From: Streptomyces graminofaciens
Lineage (GTDB): Bacteria > Actinomycetota > Actinomycetes > Streptomycetales > Streptomycetaceae
DNA length: 64,000 nucleotides
Direction: 5' to 3'
Assembly: GCF_030294945.1 (NCBI RefSeq)
Contig: NZ_AP018448.1
Coordinates: 4,494,001 to 4,558,000 of the forward strand
Positions 35,445 through 42,769 of the stretch are shown here, in pieces; positions within the stretch are counted from its first letter, which is position 1, and each line of letters begins with the position of its first letter. Under the pieces are notes generated by a model that saw nothing but the letters and a program-made list of their open reading frames with translations, ran no database searches and had not been told where the DNA came from. Position numbers and translations under genes: made by a program.

Positions 35445-36426
35445 TCCTCACTCCGTACCGCCGCCCACGCCACATCCGGTGCAGGCCCACCACTCCCATA
35501 ACGAGCGGGAGTTCCGCAGGGGTCGGGAGAGGGATCAAACCGTTTCGATCCGCGGAGGCCACCCTATGCGAAGCGCCGAGGGCGGTGGTCGACGCGCCCG
35601 GCACGGCCGAGAACGTGTCCGGCTCTTCCAATTGCCCCCAGTGGCCCACGGGCCAGGCGATGACCACGGCCCGGCCGACGACGGCGTCCCCGGGGACCGT
35701 GCCGCCGAACTTGGCCGTCTTGGACTTGTCGGTCTGGTGGAAGCGTGAGTCGGCGGAGTTCGCCCGGTGGTCGCCCATGACCCAGAGGCGGCCCTGCGGC
35801 ACGGTCACCTCGAACTCCTGGTCGGAGGGGCTGTTGCCGGGATGGATGTAGGCGGTCTCGTCCAGCGGCATGCCGTTGACCATGACGCGGCCCTGGGCGT
35901 CGCAGCACTTGACGGTGTCGCCGCCGACCGCGACGACCCGCTTGATCAGGTCCTGCTCGTCGTCCGACGGGAGCAGGCCGATGAACTGCAGGCCTTCCTT
36001 GACCTGCTTGACGACGATGGGGTCCTCCGCCGTGGGCGTCGTCTGCTCGTCCTCCAGCCAGCCGCCGGGGTCCCTGAAGACGACGACGTCACCACGGGTC
36101 GGCTCGGAGCCGAACCACGGGGTGAGCTTGTCGACCAGGACCCGGTCGCCGATCTGGATCGTCTGCTCCATGGAGCCCGACGGGATCACGAACGCCTGGA
36201 CGAGGAAGGTCTTCAGGACCAGGGCTATGAGGACGGCGACACCGACCAGGAGCGGGATCTCCTTGACCGCCGAGCGCTGCCTGCGCCGCTTGATCTTGCG
36301 GGCGAGCTTGCGCCGCTCGACCCGGCTCGGCCGGGCGGCTCCGCCGGAGCGCCGGGTGCCGGTGGGCAGCAGGTTGTCCGCGGCGGTGGTGGGGGCGGCT
36401 CCGCGCGGCTTGCCACGGTTACCCAT
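35305..36426 (-). CDS. sipX: Type I signal peptidase with extended C-terminus (second of cluster)
   Basis: 373 residues. A basic cytoplasmic N-terminus (RRKLARKIKRRRQR) leads to the anchor (LLVGVAVLIALVLKTFLV). Catalytic Ser is in IPSGSMEQTI, Lys in LIKRVVAVGGDTV and box E is VMGDHRANSADSR. A weaker C-terminal membrane segment (ELPLVMGVVGL) is followed by a Gly/Arg-rich tail of roughly 55 residues that reads through the first 140 bases of sipY. S. lividans SipX is shorter by about that much, so the tail likely reflects loss of the original stop codon. ATG at 36426 overlaps the sipW stop by 8 bases. Symbol by gene order. Confidence 0.88.
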   Translation of the reverse strand: MGNRGKPRGAAPTTAADNLLPTGTRRSGGAARPSRVERRKLARKIKRRRQRSAVKEIPLLVGVAVLIALVLKTFLVQAFVIPSGSMEQTIQIGDRVLVDKLTPWFGSEPTRGDVVVFRDPGGWLEDEQTTPTAEDPIVVKQVKEGLQFIGLLPSDDEQDLIKRVVAVGGDTVKCCDAQGRVMVNGMPLDETAYIHPGNSPSDQEFEVTVPQGRLWVMGDHRANSADSRFHQTDKSKTAKFGGTVPGDAVVGRAVVIAWPVGHWGQLEEPDTFSAVPGASTTALGASHRVASADRNGLIPLPTPAELPLVMGVVGLHRMWRGRRYGVRSGCGGFGGRRTVRTRWFRRSAGAVRRGGFPGRGGHGEPRRFRGPRE

Positions 36427-37144
36427 GGGCACCGCCGACGGCGGGCACACGCGTATAGGCGTCGGGGCGGCTGAGTCTCGTCCAATGGTCCGCCGGCCAG
36501 GCGATCCACTCAGCCCTGCCGATCACCTCGCCGACGGGGATCATGCCGCCGCCCGGCGAGCCCAGATGGTCGCGGGAGTCGCTGGAGTCGCTGCGGTGGT
36601 CGCCGAGGACGAACAGGCGCCCCTCGGGGACGACCACGTCGAAAGTGACGCTCGACGGGCTGTCCCCCGGGTACAGAAACGACGACTCGTCGACCGACCG
36701 GCCGTTCACCTCAAGCCTCCCCTCCTGGTCGCAACAGACCACTCGGTCTCCCCCCACGCCGACAACGCGCTTGATGTAGTCGGCGTTCCCGAAGTAGCCG
36801 GTGCCGTCGAACACGACGATGTCACCGCGCTGCGGCTGAGCACCGAAACGGTACGCCAACTTATTTACGAGAACGCGGTCCCCGATCCTCAATGTGAGCT
36901 GCATCGAGCTGCTGGGAATCTGGAACGGCTGGATCACGAAGTTGCTGAAGAGCGCCAGAAAAAGCAGGCAGATCAGCACGGTCAGGGTGATACGGCCGCC
37001 GGGGACGAGGTCGGCGACCTGACCCGCCCACACGAAACGCGACCGCCCCTCCGACTCTCCTGTGTCCGAGGTCTCCTGGGAGAGCTCGGCGGAAGGGCGG
37101 GAGGAACGGTCGCGCTCCATGTACTGCTGTGCTTCGGTGTCCAT
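36419..37144 (-). CDS. sipW: Type I signal peptidase (first of cluster)
   Basis: 241 residues. Membrane anchor LTVLICLLFLALFSNFVI, catalytic Ser in IPSSSMQLTL, Lys in YIKRVVGVGGDRV, and box E VLGDHRSDSSDSRDH. Unlike its three neighbours it shows no C-terminal membrane segment, which agrees with the single-anchor signal peptidase of the S. lividans cluster. It starts 48 bases after the rplS stop, so sipW-sipX-sipY appear cotranscribed, possibly with rplS. Symbol by gene order. Confidence 0.9.
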   Translation of the reverse strand: MDTEAQQYMERDRSSRPSAELSQETSDTGESEGRSRFVWAGQVADLVPGGRITLTVLICLLFLALFSNFVIQPFQIPSSSMQLTLRIGDRVLVNKLAYRFGAQPQRGDIVVFDGTGYFGNADYIKRVVGVGGDRVVCCDQEGRLEVNGRSVDESSFLYPGDSPSSVTFDVVVPEGRLFVLGDHRSDSSDSRDHLGSPGGGMIPVGEVIGRAEWIAWPADHWTRLSRPDAYTRVPAVGGAHG

Positions 37145-37192
37145 CGGGGCCAGATGCTATCCGGCCCCGCTTTGAGACACCTGAGCGCGCGC

Positions 37193-37543
37193 TCAGTTGT
37201 CGCGCTTCTCCTTGATCTTCGCCGCCTTGCCGCGCAGCTCGCGCAGGTAGTACAGCTTGGCGCGACGGACGTCACCACGGGTGACGAGCTCGATCTTCTC
37301 GACGATCGGGGTGTGCACCGGGAAGGTGCGCTCGACGCCGACGGAGAACGAGACCTTGCGGACCGTGAAGGTCTCGCGGACACCGGCGCCCTGGCGACGG
37401 ATGACTACGCCCTTGAACTGCTGCACACGGGAGCGGTTGCCCTCGATGACGCGGACGTGGACGTTGACGGTGTCACCCGGGCGGAAGGCCGGGATGTCGC
37501 TACGCAGCGACGCGGAGTCGACGGAGTCGAGCAGGTGAGACAT
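37193..37543 (-). CDS. rplS: Large ribosomal subunit protein bL19 (L19)
   Basis: 116 residues. The bL19 core is clear: [57 protein letters not shown] and [21 protein letters not shown] at 37543 ([13 protein letters not shown]) fits the family; an upstream in-frame ATG at 37570 adds nine poorly fitting residues. It follows trmD by 134 bases in the conserved rpsP-rimM-trmD-rplS order. Confidence 0.98.
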   Translation of the reverse strand: MSHLLDSVDSASLRSDIPAFRPGDTVNVHVRVIEGNRSRVQQFKGVVIRRQGAGVRETFTVRKVSFSVGVERTFPVHTPIVEKIELVTRGDVRRAKLYYLRELRGKAAKIKEKRDN

Positions 37544-37677
37544 TTCGTCTGCTTTCTTCGCCCATGCCACAGGTCATCGGCGGAAGCTAGGTGGTTCGGA
37601 AGGATGCTGTCCGGGTCGGGGCGGGCGTCGTGTCCCCCTGTGGCAGGGGCGCGCGCCGGACGACGCACAACAGCGAG

Positions 37678-38511
37678 CTATTCTTCCACGCCCTCCAGCC
37701 GACGCCAAAATCGGCCGTACGGCTCCCCGGCCGGGTCCGGTGCCCAGCCCAGGATGGAGAGCATCTCGCGGTCCTTCTTGTCGAAGGCCTTGGGGTCGCA
37801 GCGCTCGATGAGATCGGGCCGGTTGGCGGTCGTACGCCGAAGGGCCTCGTCGCGGCGCCAGCGGGCGATCCTGCCGTGGTGGCCGCTGAGCAACACGTCC
37901 GGGATCTCACGGCCACGCCACTGGGGCGGCTTGGTGTACACCGGCCCCTCCAGGAGGTTGGCCATGGCTCCGGGCGCGAAGGAGTCGTCCCGGTGAGACT
38001 CGGCGTTGCCGAGGACGCCCGGCAGCAGCCGGGCCACGGCCTCGGTGACGACGAGGACGGCTGCCTCGCCGCCGGCGAGGACGTAGTCGCCGATGGACAC
38101 CTCATGGACGGGCATCCGGGTGGCGTACTCGTCGATGACACGGCGGTCGATGCCCTCGTAGCGCGCCGGGGCGAAGACCAGCCAGGGGCGCTCGGAGAGT
38201 TCGACGGCGAGTTCCTGGGTGAAGGGGCGCCCGCTGGGGGTGGGGACGATCAGCGCGGGCGCCCGGGAACCCGTCTCGTAGCCGTCGGCCAGCACGGAGT
38301 CCAGCGCGTCGCCCCAGGGGTCGGTCTTCATGACCATGCCCGGGCCGCCGCCGTACGGGGTGTCGTCGACCGTGTTGTGCCGGTCGTACGTCCATTCCCG
38401 CAGGTCGTGCACATGGACGTCGATCCGGCCACGCGCGCGTGCCTTGCCGACGAGGGAGACGTTCAGGGGTTCGAGGTACTCGGGGAAGATCGTGACGACG
38501 TCGAGCCGCAT
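37678..38511 (-). CDS. trmD: tRNA (guanine37-N1)-methyltransferase
   Basis: 277 residues of the SPOUT class: RLDVVTIFPEYLEPLNVSLV, DDTPYGGGPGMVMKTDP, RPWLVFAPARYEGIDRRVID and the knotted SAM site SIGDYVLAGGEAAVLVVTEA, then PQWRGREIPDVLLSGHHG. It methylates G37 of several tRNAs to prevent frameshifting. The ATG overlaps the rimM stop as TGATG. A GTG three bases upstream is a less likely start. Confidence 0.97.
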   Translation of the reverse strand: MRLDVVTIFPEYLEPLNVSLVGKARARGRIDVHVHDLREWTYDRHNTVDDTPYGGGPGMVMKTDPWGDALDSVLADGYETGSRAPALIVPTPSGRPFTQELAVELSERPWLVFAPARYEGIDRRVIDEYATRMPVHEVSIGDYVLAGGEAAVLVVTEAVARLLPGVLGNAESHRDDSFAPGAMANLLEGPVYTKPPQWRGREIPDVLLSGHHGRIARWRRDEALRRTTANRPDLIERCDPKAFDKKDREMLSILGWAPDPAGEPYGRFWRRLEGVEE

Positions 38512-39053
38512 CACGCCTCTTCTCGCGAGGAGGCGATCTCGGCATTGTCGTCGATCAGCCCCGGCGGCGGGGTGATGACCGCACGCTGCTCCTCCAGGTC
38601 GATCTCGGTGACGATCTCCTCGACGAACGGGATCATCACCTCGCTCCCGTCGGGCCGCTCGACGATGAAGAGGTCCTGGGAGGGCAGATGCGAGATCTCG
38701 GTGATCCGGCCCACCTCCACGCCGTCCGCGGTCACGACGTCGAGGTCGATGAGCTGGTGGTCGTAGTACTCGTCCTCCTCCTCCGGCAGTTCCTCCGGGT
38801 CGACCTCGGCGATCAGGAGGGTGTTGCGGAGGGCCTCGGCGGCGGTGCGGTCCTTCACGCCCTCGAAGCGCAGGAGGAGGCGGCCGCTGTGGACCCGGCC
38901 GGTCTCGATGGTGAGCGGGCCCGTCGAGGCGGGGTCCGTGAACAGGACGGCGCCGGGGGCGAGCCGGAGTTCCGGCTCGTCGGTGCGGACCTCGACGGTG
39001 ACCTCGCCCTTGATGCCGTGGGCGCGGCCGATCCGTGCGACTACGAGCTGCAC
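38511..39053 (-). CDS. rimM: Ribosome maturation factor RimM
   Basis: 180 residues. The RimM N-terminal domain begins [20 protein letters not shown] and the PRC-barrel domain follows ([20 protein letters not shown], then [15 protein letters not shown]). It assists 30S head assembly by binding uS19. It is coupled downstream to trmD and follows the KH-domain gene by 83 bases. Confidence 0.96.
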   Translation of the reverse strand: MQLVVARIGRAHGIKGEVTVEVRTDEPELRLAPGAVLFTDPASTGPLTIETGRVHSGRLLLRFEGVKDRTAAEALRNTLLIAEVDPEELPEEEDEYYDHQLIDLDVVTADGVEVGRITEISHLPSQDLFIVERPDGSEVMIPFVEEIVTEIDLEEQRAVITPPPGLIDDNAEIASSREEA

Positions 39054-39136
39054 TGTGCTTTGTCTCCTGTCATACGACTGCGGGCCGGGGACGGCCCAGT
39101 GGCCCTCCCCGGCCCGAGCCGGTGCTGCGTTTGGCG

Positions 39137-39376
39137 TCAGCGGACGTGATCCACGTCGACGAGGTCGACACGGACACCGCGGCCGCCGATGGCGCCCACG
39201 ACGGTGCGCAGGGCGCGGGCGGTACGGCCGTTGCGGCCGATCACCTTGCCGAGGTCGTCGGGGTGGACCCGGACCTCCAGCACGCGCCCGCGACGCAGGT
39301 TGCGCGAGGCGACCTGCACATCATCGGGGTTGTCGACGATGCCCTTCACGAGGTGCTCGAGAGCCTCCTCGAGCAT
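39137..39376 (-). CDS. khpA: KH-domain RNA-binding protein (KhpA-like)
   Basis: 79 residues consisting of one KH domain with the GxxG loop seen as [17 protein letters not shown]. Small proteins of this type between rpsP and rimM are conserved in Gram-positive bacteria and bind RNA together with KhpB/Jag. It begins 2 bases after the rpsP stop, so it is cotranslated with uS16. Confidence 0.93.
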   Translation of the reverse strand: MLEEALEHLVKGIVDNPDDVQVASRNLRRGRVLEVRVHPDDLGKVIGRNGRTARALRTVVGAIGGRGVRVDLVDVDHVR

Positions 39377-39378
39377 GC

Positions 39379-39798
39379 TCAGGCCTCGGTCGACTCGGAC
39401 TCAGCCGCAGCCTCGTCCTTCTTCTCGGTCTTCTTCTTCTGGGTGATCGCCTCACCCTTGCCCTCGTCGTCGCCGCCGAGAGACTCGAACAGCGGACGCG
39501 CGGACTTCGGCTGCGCGACGAGCAGCGGAGCCGGGGCGGGCTCGCCCTTGAACTTCTGCCAGTCGCCGGTCTTCTTCAGGATGGCGAGCACGGGCTCGGT
39601 CGGCTGCGCGCCGACACCCAGCCAGTACGCGACACGGTCCGCGTCGACCTCGATGACCGAGGGGTTGTACGTCGGGTGGTACTTGCCGATCTCCTCGATC
39701 GCACGGCCGTCACGACGGGTGCGGGAGTCGGCGATGACGATGCGGTAGTGAGGCGAACGGATCTTGCCCAGACGCTTCAGCTTGATCTTGACTGCCAC
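39379..39798 (-). CDS. rpsP: Small ribosomal subunit protein bS16 (S16)
   Basis: 139 residues. The bS16 core is evident: [39 protein letters not shown], and [20 protein letters not shown] charged C-terminal tail of ~50 residues rich in Lys/Glu/Ala extends beyond the usual length, as often in actinomycetes. GTG at 39798 is chosen from the conserved N-terminus, with AGGAGA 10 bases upstream. It heads the rpsP-khpA-rimM-trmD-rplS operon; its promoter should lie in the gap up to about 40134. Confidence 0.97.
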   Translation of the reverse strand: MAVKIKLKRLGKIRSPHYRIVIADSRTRRDGRAIEEIGKYHPTYNPSVIEVDADRVAYWLGVGAQPTEPVLAILKKTGDWQKFKGEPAPAPLLVAQPKSARPLFESLGGDDEGKGEAITQKKKTEKKDEAAAESESTEA

Positions 39799-40030
39799 TG
39801 GAGTGGGTTCTCCTGGAATTGACGTGTTGGGCACGGCGGAAAAGCCGCGTGGGGTTGCGGTACCCGAGTGCCCGATGGACGCGTCAGCCGGAGGAGAGAG
39901 GGGTCCTGTGCGACTGTCGAGTACAGCTAGCCATTGTGCCACATGCCGCGGGTCACCCTTGCCGTCAGGGCTGTGCGCGGGCATGGCTGACGCACCCCAC
40001 AGCTGCGGGTGGTCGTGCCGCTGGGGCGAC

Positions 40031-40069
40031 GGGGGGTCCCCCCCTCGAGCGAAGCCGAGAGTGGGGGAG
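40031..40069. repeat. Streptomyces intergenic G/C palindromic repeat element
   Basis: The segment reads GGGGGGTCCCCCCC, then TCGAGCGAAGCCGAGAG, then TGGGGGAGG. I recall this sequence type as a common dispersed intergenic element of Streptomyces chromosomes. It can fold as a hairpin. It sits in the gap between the small coupled gene and rpsP; the rest of 39799-40134 holds the rpsP leader and nothing else I can support. Confidence 0.65.
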
Positions 40070-40134
40070 GGTGGGCGCGGCGGCACCCCGCGAGCGCCCG
40101 CGAGTGAGACCCGGCTCGGTCGGACCCGGCTCGG

Positions 40135-40239
40135 TCAGGCCCGGCGCCGGGTGCCGCTGCGCCCACCCCGCACTGCGTACACGTACGACTCGCTGACGTA
40201 CGGCTGCCACGAGCAGTCGTCTCTCAGCTCGTCGTCCAT
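40135..40239 (-). CDS. 34-residue hypothetical protein coupled to the SprT-like gene
   Basis: The ATG at 40239 overlaps the stop of the upstream SprT-like gene as TGATG, a sign of translational coupling. The product begins MDDELRDDCSWQPYVSES, then YVYAVRGGRSGTRRRA. Composition is acidic and aromatic in the first half and basic at the end, with no membrane segment. No family is recognised. The only support is coupling and a sensible start, so it could be a fortuitous frame. Confidence 0.45.
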   Translation of the reverse strand: MDDELRDDCSWQPYVSESYVYAVRGGRSGTRRRA

Positions 40240-40835
40240 CAGGCCGCGCCCACGACCTCCGGAATCCGGAACGGCTTTCCGCAGCCGCCGCAGACGATCG
40301 GCGCCTGGGCGAGGACGGACGGGACGACCCGGACGTTGCGACCGCAGTCGCACACGGCCTTGACGCGGACGCCGCCGCCGGAGGAGCCGTGGCGGGCGGC
40401 CGGGCCCCGGAAGCTGCGGGCCGTGTCCGCGGACGTCGCGGCCGTGTGGGCCTTGAGCGCGCGCTGCAGTCGATCAATCGTCGGGCGGTAGCGCCGCTTC
40501 GCCTCGGGGTTGAGCGTGACCAGCGAGAAACCGCTGCTCGGGTGCGGTTCGTCGGGGTGGTCGAGGCCCAGCTCCTCGGCGATCGCGAGGAATCTGCGGT
40601 TGTGGTAGCGGCCGGCGCGGGAGGTGTCGCGGACACCTCGGGCGGCGGCGATGCCGTGGACTGCCTCATGGAGCAGTCGCTCGAAGGAGAGTTCGTGCCC
40701 GCAGGCGGACGACGACTCCCCGATCAGGGACTCGGGAGCGGCAAGATCCGGCAACTCGGGGTGGTGCCGTTGAATGTCGGCCCACGCCTGTGCCAGCTCT
40801 GCGGCGAGAACAGGTGGTGTCTGTGTCGTGCTCAC
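40239..40835 (-). CDS. SprT-like zinc metalloprotein with C-terminal zinc ribbon
   Basis: 198 residues. The central part carries an HExxH motif (LLHEAVHG, residues ~56-60) and a third likely ligand His in GRYHNRRF, as in SprT-like proteases. The C-terminus has a zinc-ribbon pattern, VCDCG ... VCGGCGKPF. The central region FSLVTLNPEAKRRYRPTI is typical of actinomycete hypotheticals with this layout. Substrate and partners are unknown. GTG at 40835 is the best start though without a clear ribosome site. It is coupled to the 34-residue ORF. Confidence 0.75.
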   Translation of the reverse strand: MSTTQTPPVLAAELAQAWADIQRHHPELPDLAAPESLIGESSSACGHELSFERLLHEAVHGIAAARGVRDTSRAGRYHNRRFLAIAEELGLDHPDEPHPSSGFSLVTLNPEAKRRYRPTIDRLQRALKAHTAATSADTARSFRGPAARHGSSGGGVRVKAVCDCGRNVRVVPSVLAQAPIVCGGCGKPFRIPEVVGAA

Positions 40836-41436
40836 GTAAGGACAACGAGCCGGAGTGCCGCTGTGTTCCGATTCCGGGGCATCCCAAATAATTTGCACGT
40901 ACCCGTCAGTTGCCGATAGTTCGTCCTGACGAGGGCGGGTGCGCTGATCTGCGGAGAAGCCTCACAGCTCATCACAAGGCGGTACGTAGTAACACGTACG
41001 TCCCGGCACGTAGCCGGGGTCCGCGCTCAGGGGCACCTTCGGTCGTCCGATGCGCAAGGGGCGTTTCGGACGCTCTCCTGGCGGAAGGGTTCGCTCTGAC
41101 AGCGCCCTATGACAGCGACGTTACCGGGTGCGCCGTCGGTTCCGGGCACTGCCCCGTCCGGGCGGTCGGCATCGCGGTGGGCCTCGGCCGGAACCACCGC
41201 CCGTGCGAACGGGCGCCTTCGCCGTGGTGCGGCGGCGTACAGCCGCGTTGCGGGCATGTGAATTCTTTTGCCCCCGCACAGACACATGGCAAGCCGGTGT
41301 CCGAGACCTCTGGACGACGGGTCGACTGCGCAGTTACCTGGCATACGGGGGACATACGGGGGAGCGCGGGCGCACTGGCACGGGGGCCAAGGAAAACGGG
41401 TACAGCGGAACTCTCGGCGGATTGGGGCGCTTTCAT
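40836..41436. other. 600-base region without a supported gene
   Basis: Open frames exist on both strands but none has a convincing protein-like composition or ribosome site. Notable items: a perfect tandem 11-base repeat (CATACGGGGGA at 41341-41351 and 41352-41362) ~80 bases before the methyltransferase start, and short inverted arms CGTCAG/CTGACG near 40908-40940. The methyltransferase frame is open back to 41128, so part of this region may be its true N-terminus. Confidence 0.4.
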
Positions 41437-42297
41437 ATGACACCTACGCTCGTGCGGCAGCAACTGCCTCGCGCGGGGACCGCACCTCGCGCGGACCGGT
41501 GTGCACGCGCGCGTGACTGGGCCGAGATCCAGGAACGGATGCTGGTACCGCTCTACGAGGCCGTCCACCAGCGGCTCGACGTGGGCACCGGCACCCGGCT
41601 GCTGGGCCTCGGCTGCGGATCGGGGCTCGCACTGCTGATGGCGGCGTCGCGGGGCGCCACGGTCACCGGCTTCGACGCCTCGTCCCCGAGCAGGACGGCG
41701 CTCGCACGGGAACGTCTGCTGCCTCAGGCGTGGGGCACGCGCGCGCGTGCCGGCGCCCGGATCGTCGAGGGCGCCCCCGAGGACGCGGCCTGCGCGCCCG
41801 ACGCCCCCAAGTACAACCTGGTGACCGCCTTCGAACCCGTCGGCTGTCTGGCCGGGGACTCCGAGGGCCTCGGTGAGCTGCTGGCCGCCGCGGTCCCGCT
41901 GGCCGAACACGGCTCCACGGTGGTCCTGGCCGGCTGGGGTCCACCGGAGCGCTGCGCCACCTCCACCGTGCTCCGGGTCGCCGCCAAGCTCGCCGATCCG
42001 CTGCGCGGTGCGGGCAGTTGGCGCCCGGCGCTCCGGGACGACCTGGAGGAGGTCGCCCAGCGGGCGGGCCTCAACCCCGACGGCTCCGGACGCGTGGCCT
42101 GCCCCTTCGGGTACGCCAACATGGACAACGCGGTACGCGGGCTCCTGTCGACCGGGCTGTTCGACGCGGCGATCGCGGCCACCGACCAGGACCAGGTGGA
42201 CAAGGAGCTGACCGAGGCCCTGCACCCGTACCGGCGCGGCGACGGCACGGTGTGGATGCCGAACGTGTTCCGCTATCTGGTCGCGCGGACGCCCTGA
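41437..42297 (+). CDS. SAM-dependent methyltransferase (class I)
   Basis: 286 residues. Motif I is LLGLGCGSGLALLMAA with the acidic motif II in VTGFDASSPS; the later part (YNLVTAFEPVG, then STVVLAGWGPPERC) matches small-molecule or lipid methyltransferases. The typical D of motif I (DxGxGxG) is L-G-L-G-C-G here. ATG at 41437 is chosen, but the frame is open upstream to 41128 with no better ribosome site. The target molecule is unknown. It is the only plus-strand gene between rpsP and ffh. Confidence 0.8.
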   Translation: MTPTLVRQQLPRAGTAPRADRCARARDWAEIQERMLVPLYEAVHQRLDVGTGTRLLGLGCGSGLALLMAASRGATVTGFDASSPSRTALARERLLPQAWGTRARAGARIVEGAPEDAACAPDAPKYNLVTAFEPVGCLAGDSEGLGELLAAAVPLAEHGSTVVLAGWGPPERCATSTVLRVAAKLADPLRGAGSWRPALRDDLEEVAQRAGLNPDGSGRVACPFGYANMDNAVRGLLSTGLFDAAIAATDQDQVDKELTEALHPYRRGDGTVWMPNVFRYLVARTP

Positions 42298-42372
42298 GAA
42301 CAGTCCGCGCGAGGGCCTCTCCAGCACCTCCTGAGGGCCTCCCGGGGATTCCTTGAGCACTTCTTCCGACGC

Positions 42373-42561
42373 ATGTGTGAATGGTGTGAGGAAAGCGGGC
42401 CTGTGCACCTCTCGCTTCGCCCCGTGCCACATCATCCCCCTAGCCAGCTGCATCGCCAGGGGGAACTACACAGCTGTGTAAGGGAGTTGCCCCAGAGCGC
42501 CGGGGTCCACCGGTCGGCGGACGACGGCGAGCCGTACAGCTGGAAGTTCGACCACGAGTAA
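42373..42561 (+). CDS. Possible small ORF ending in a charged/aromatic tail
   Basis: A 62-residue frame ending RSADDGEPYSWKFDHE. The first half overlaps a palindrome-rich stretch and looks non-coding, while the last ~25 residues look protein-like. A start after the palindrome would have to be TTG. A strong terminator follows 30 bases beyond the stop. Support is weak and no family is recognised. Confidence 0.25.
   Translation: MCEWCEESGPVHLSLRPVPHHPPSQLHRQGELHSCVRELPQSAGVHRSADDGEPYSWKFDHE
42435..42480. promoter_or_regulatory. Paired palindromes: TCCCCCT/AGGGGGA arms and 14-bp TACACAGCTGTGTA
   Basis: TCCCCCT (42435-42441) and AGGGGGA (42458-42464) are perfect inverted arms. Three bases later a perfect 14-bp palindrome TACACAGCTGTGTA occupies 42467-42480. 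They lie between the methyltransferase and a possible small ORF, where a regulator could bind. Confidence 0.45.
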
Positions 42562-42590
42562 CGGGCACAACCACGGTCCACGCATCACGC

Positions 42591-42637
42591 GGGCGCCGTG
42601 CGACCGGCCAAACCCCCCGGCCGGACGCACGGCGCCC
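42591..42637. terminator. Very strong hairpin, probable bidirectional terminator
   Basis: GGGCGCCGTGCG (42591-42602) pairs with CGCACGGCGCCC (42626-42637); a further CCGGCC/GGCCGG stem lies inside, separated by one A-A mismatch. It follows the plus-strand genes and faces the ffh terminator. Confidence 0.8.
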
Positions 42638-42711
42638 CCTTATGTCTCCGGTCCGCATGCCTCCGGTCCGCCCGGCGCCGCGCTCGTGATGGCGCGCGAC
42701 GTCGGTGACGC

Positions 42712-42749
42712 GCCGAGGGCACCCTCCCGTGCGGAAGGGTGCCCTCGGC
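42712..42749 (-). terminator. Terminator after ffh
   Basis: GCCGAGGGCACC (42712-42723) and GGTGCCCTCGGC (42738-42749) are perfect 12-bp arms with a 14-base loop, 20 bases past the ffh stop. Confidence 0.8.
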
Positions 42750-42769
42750 CATGTACGTACAGGCGCTGG

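Noticed and set aside
40910..41440. Long plus-strand open frame upstream of the methyltransferase
   Set aside because: Composition is Arg/Ser/Pro-rich as in off-frame high-G+C sequence, it has no ribosome site, and it does not resemble a protein family.
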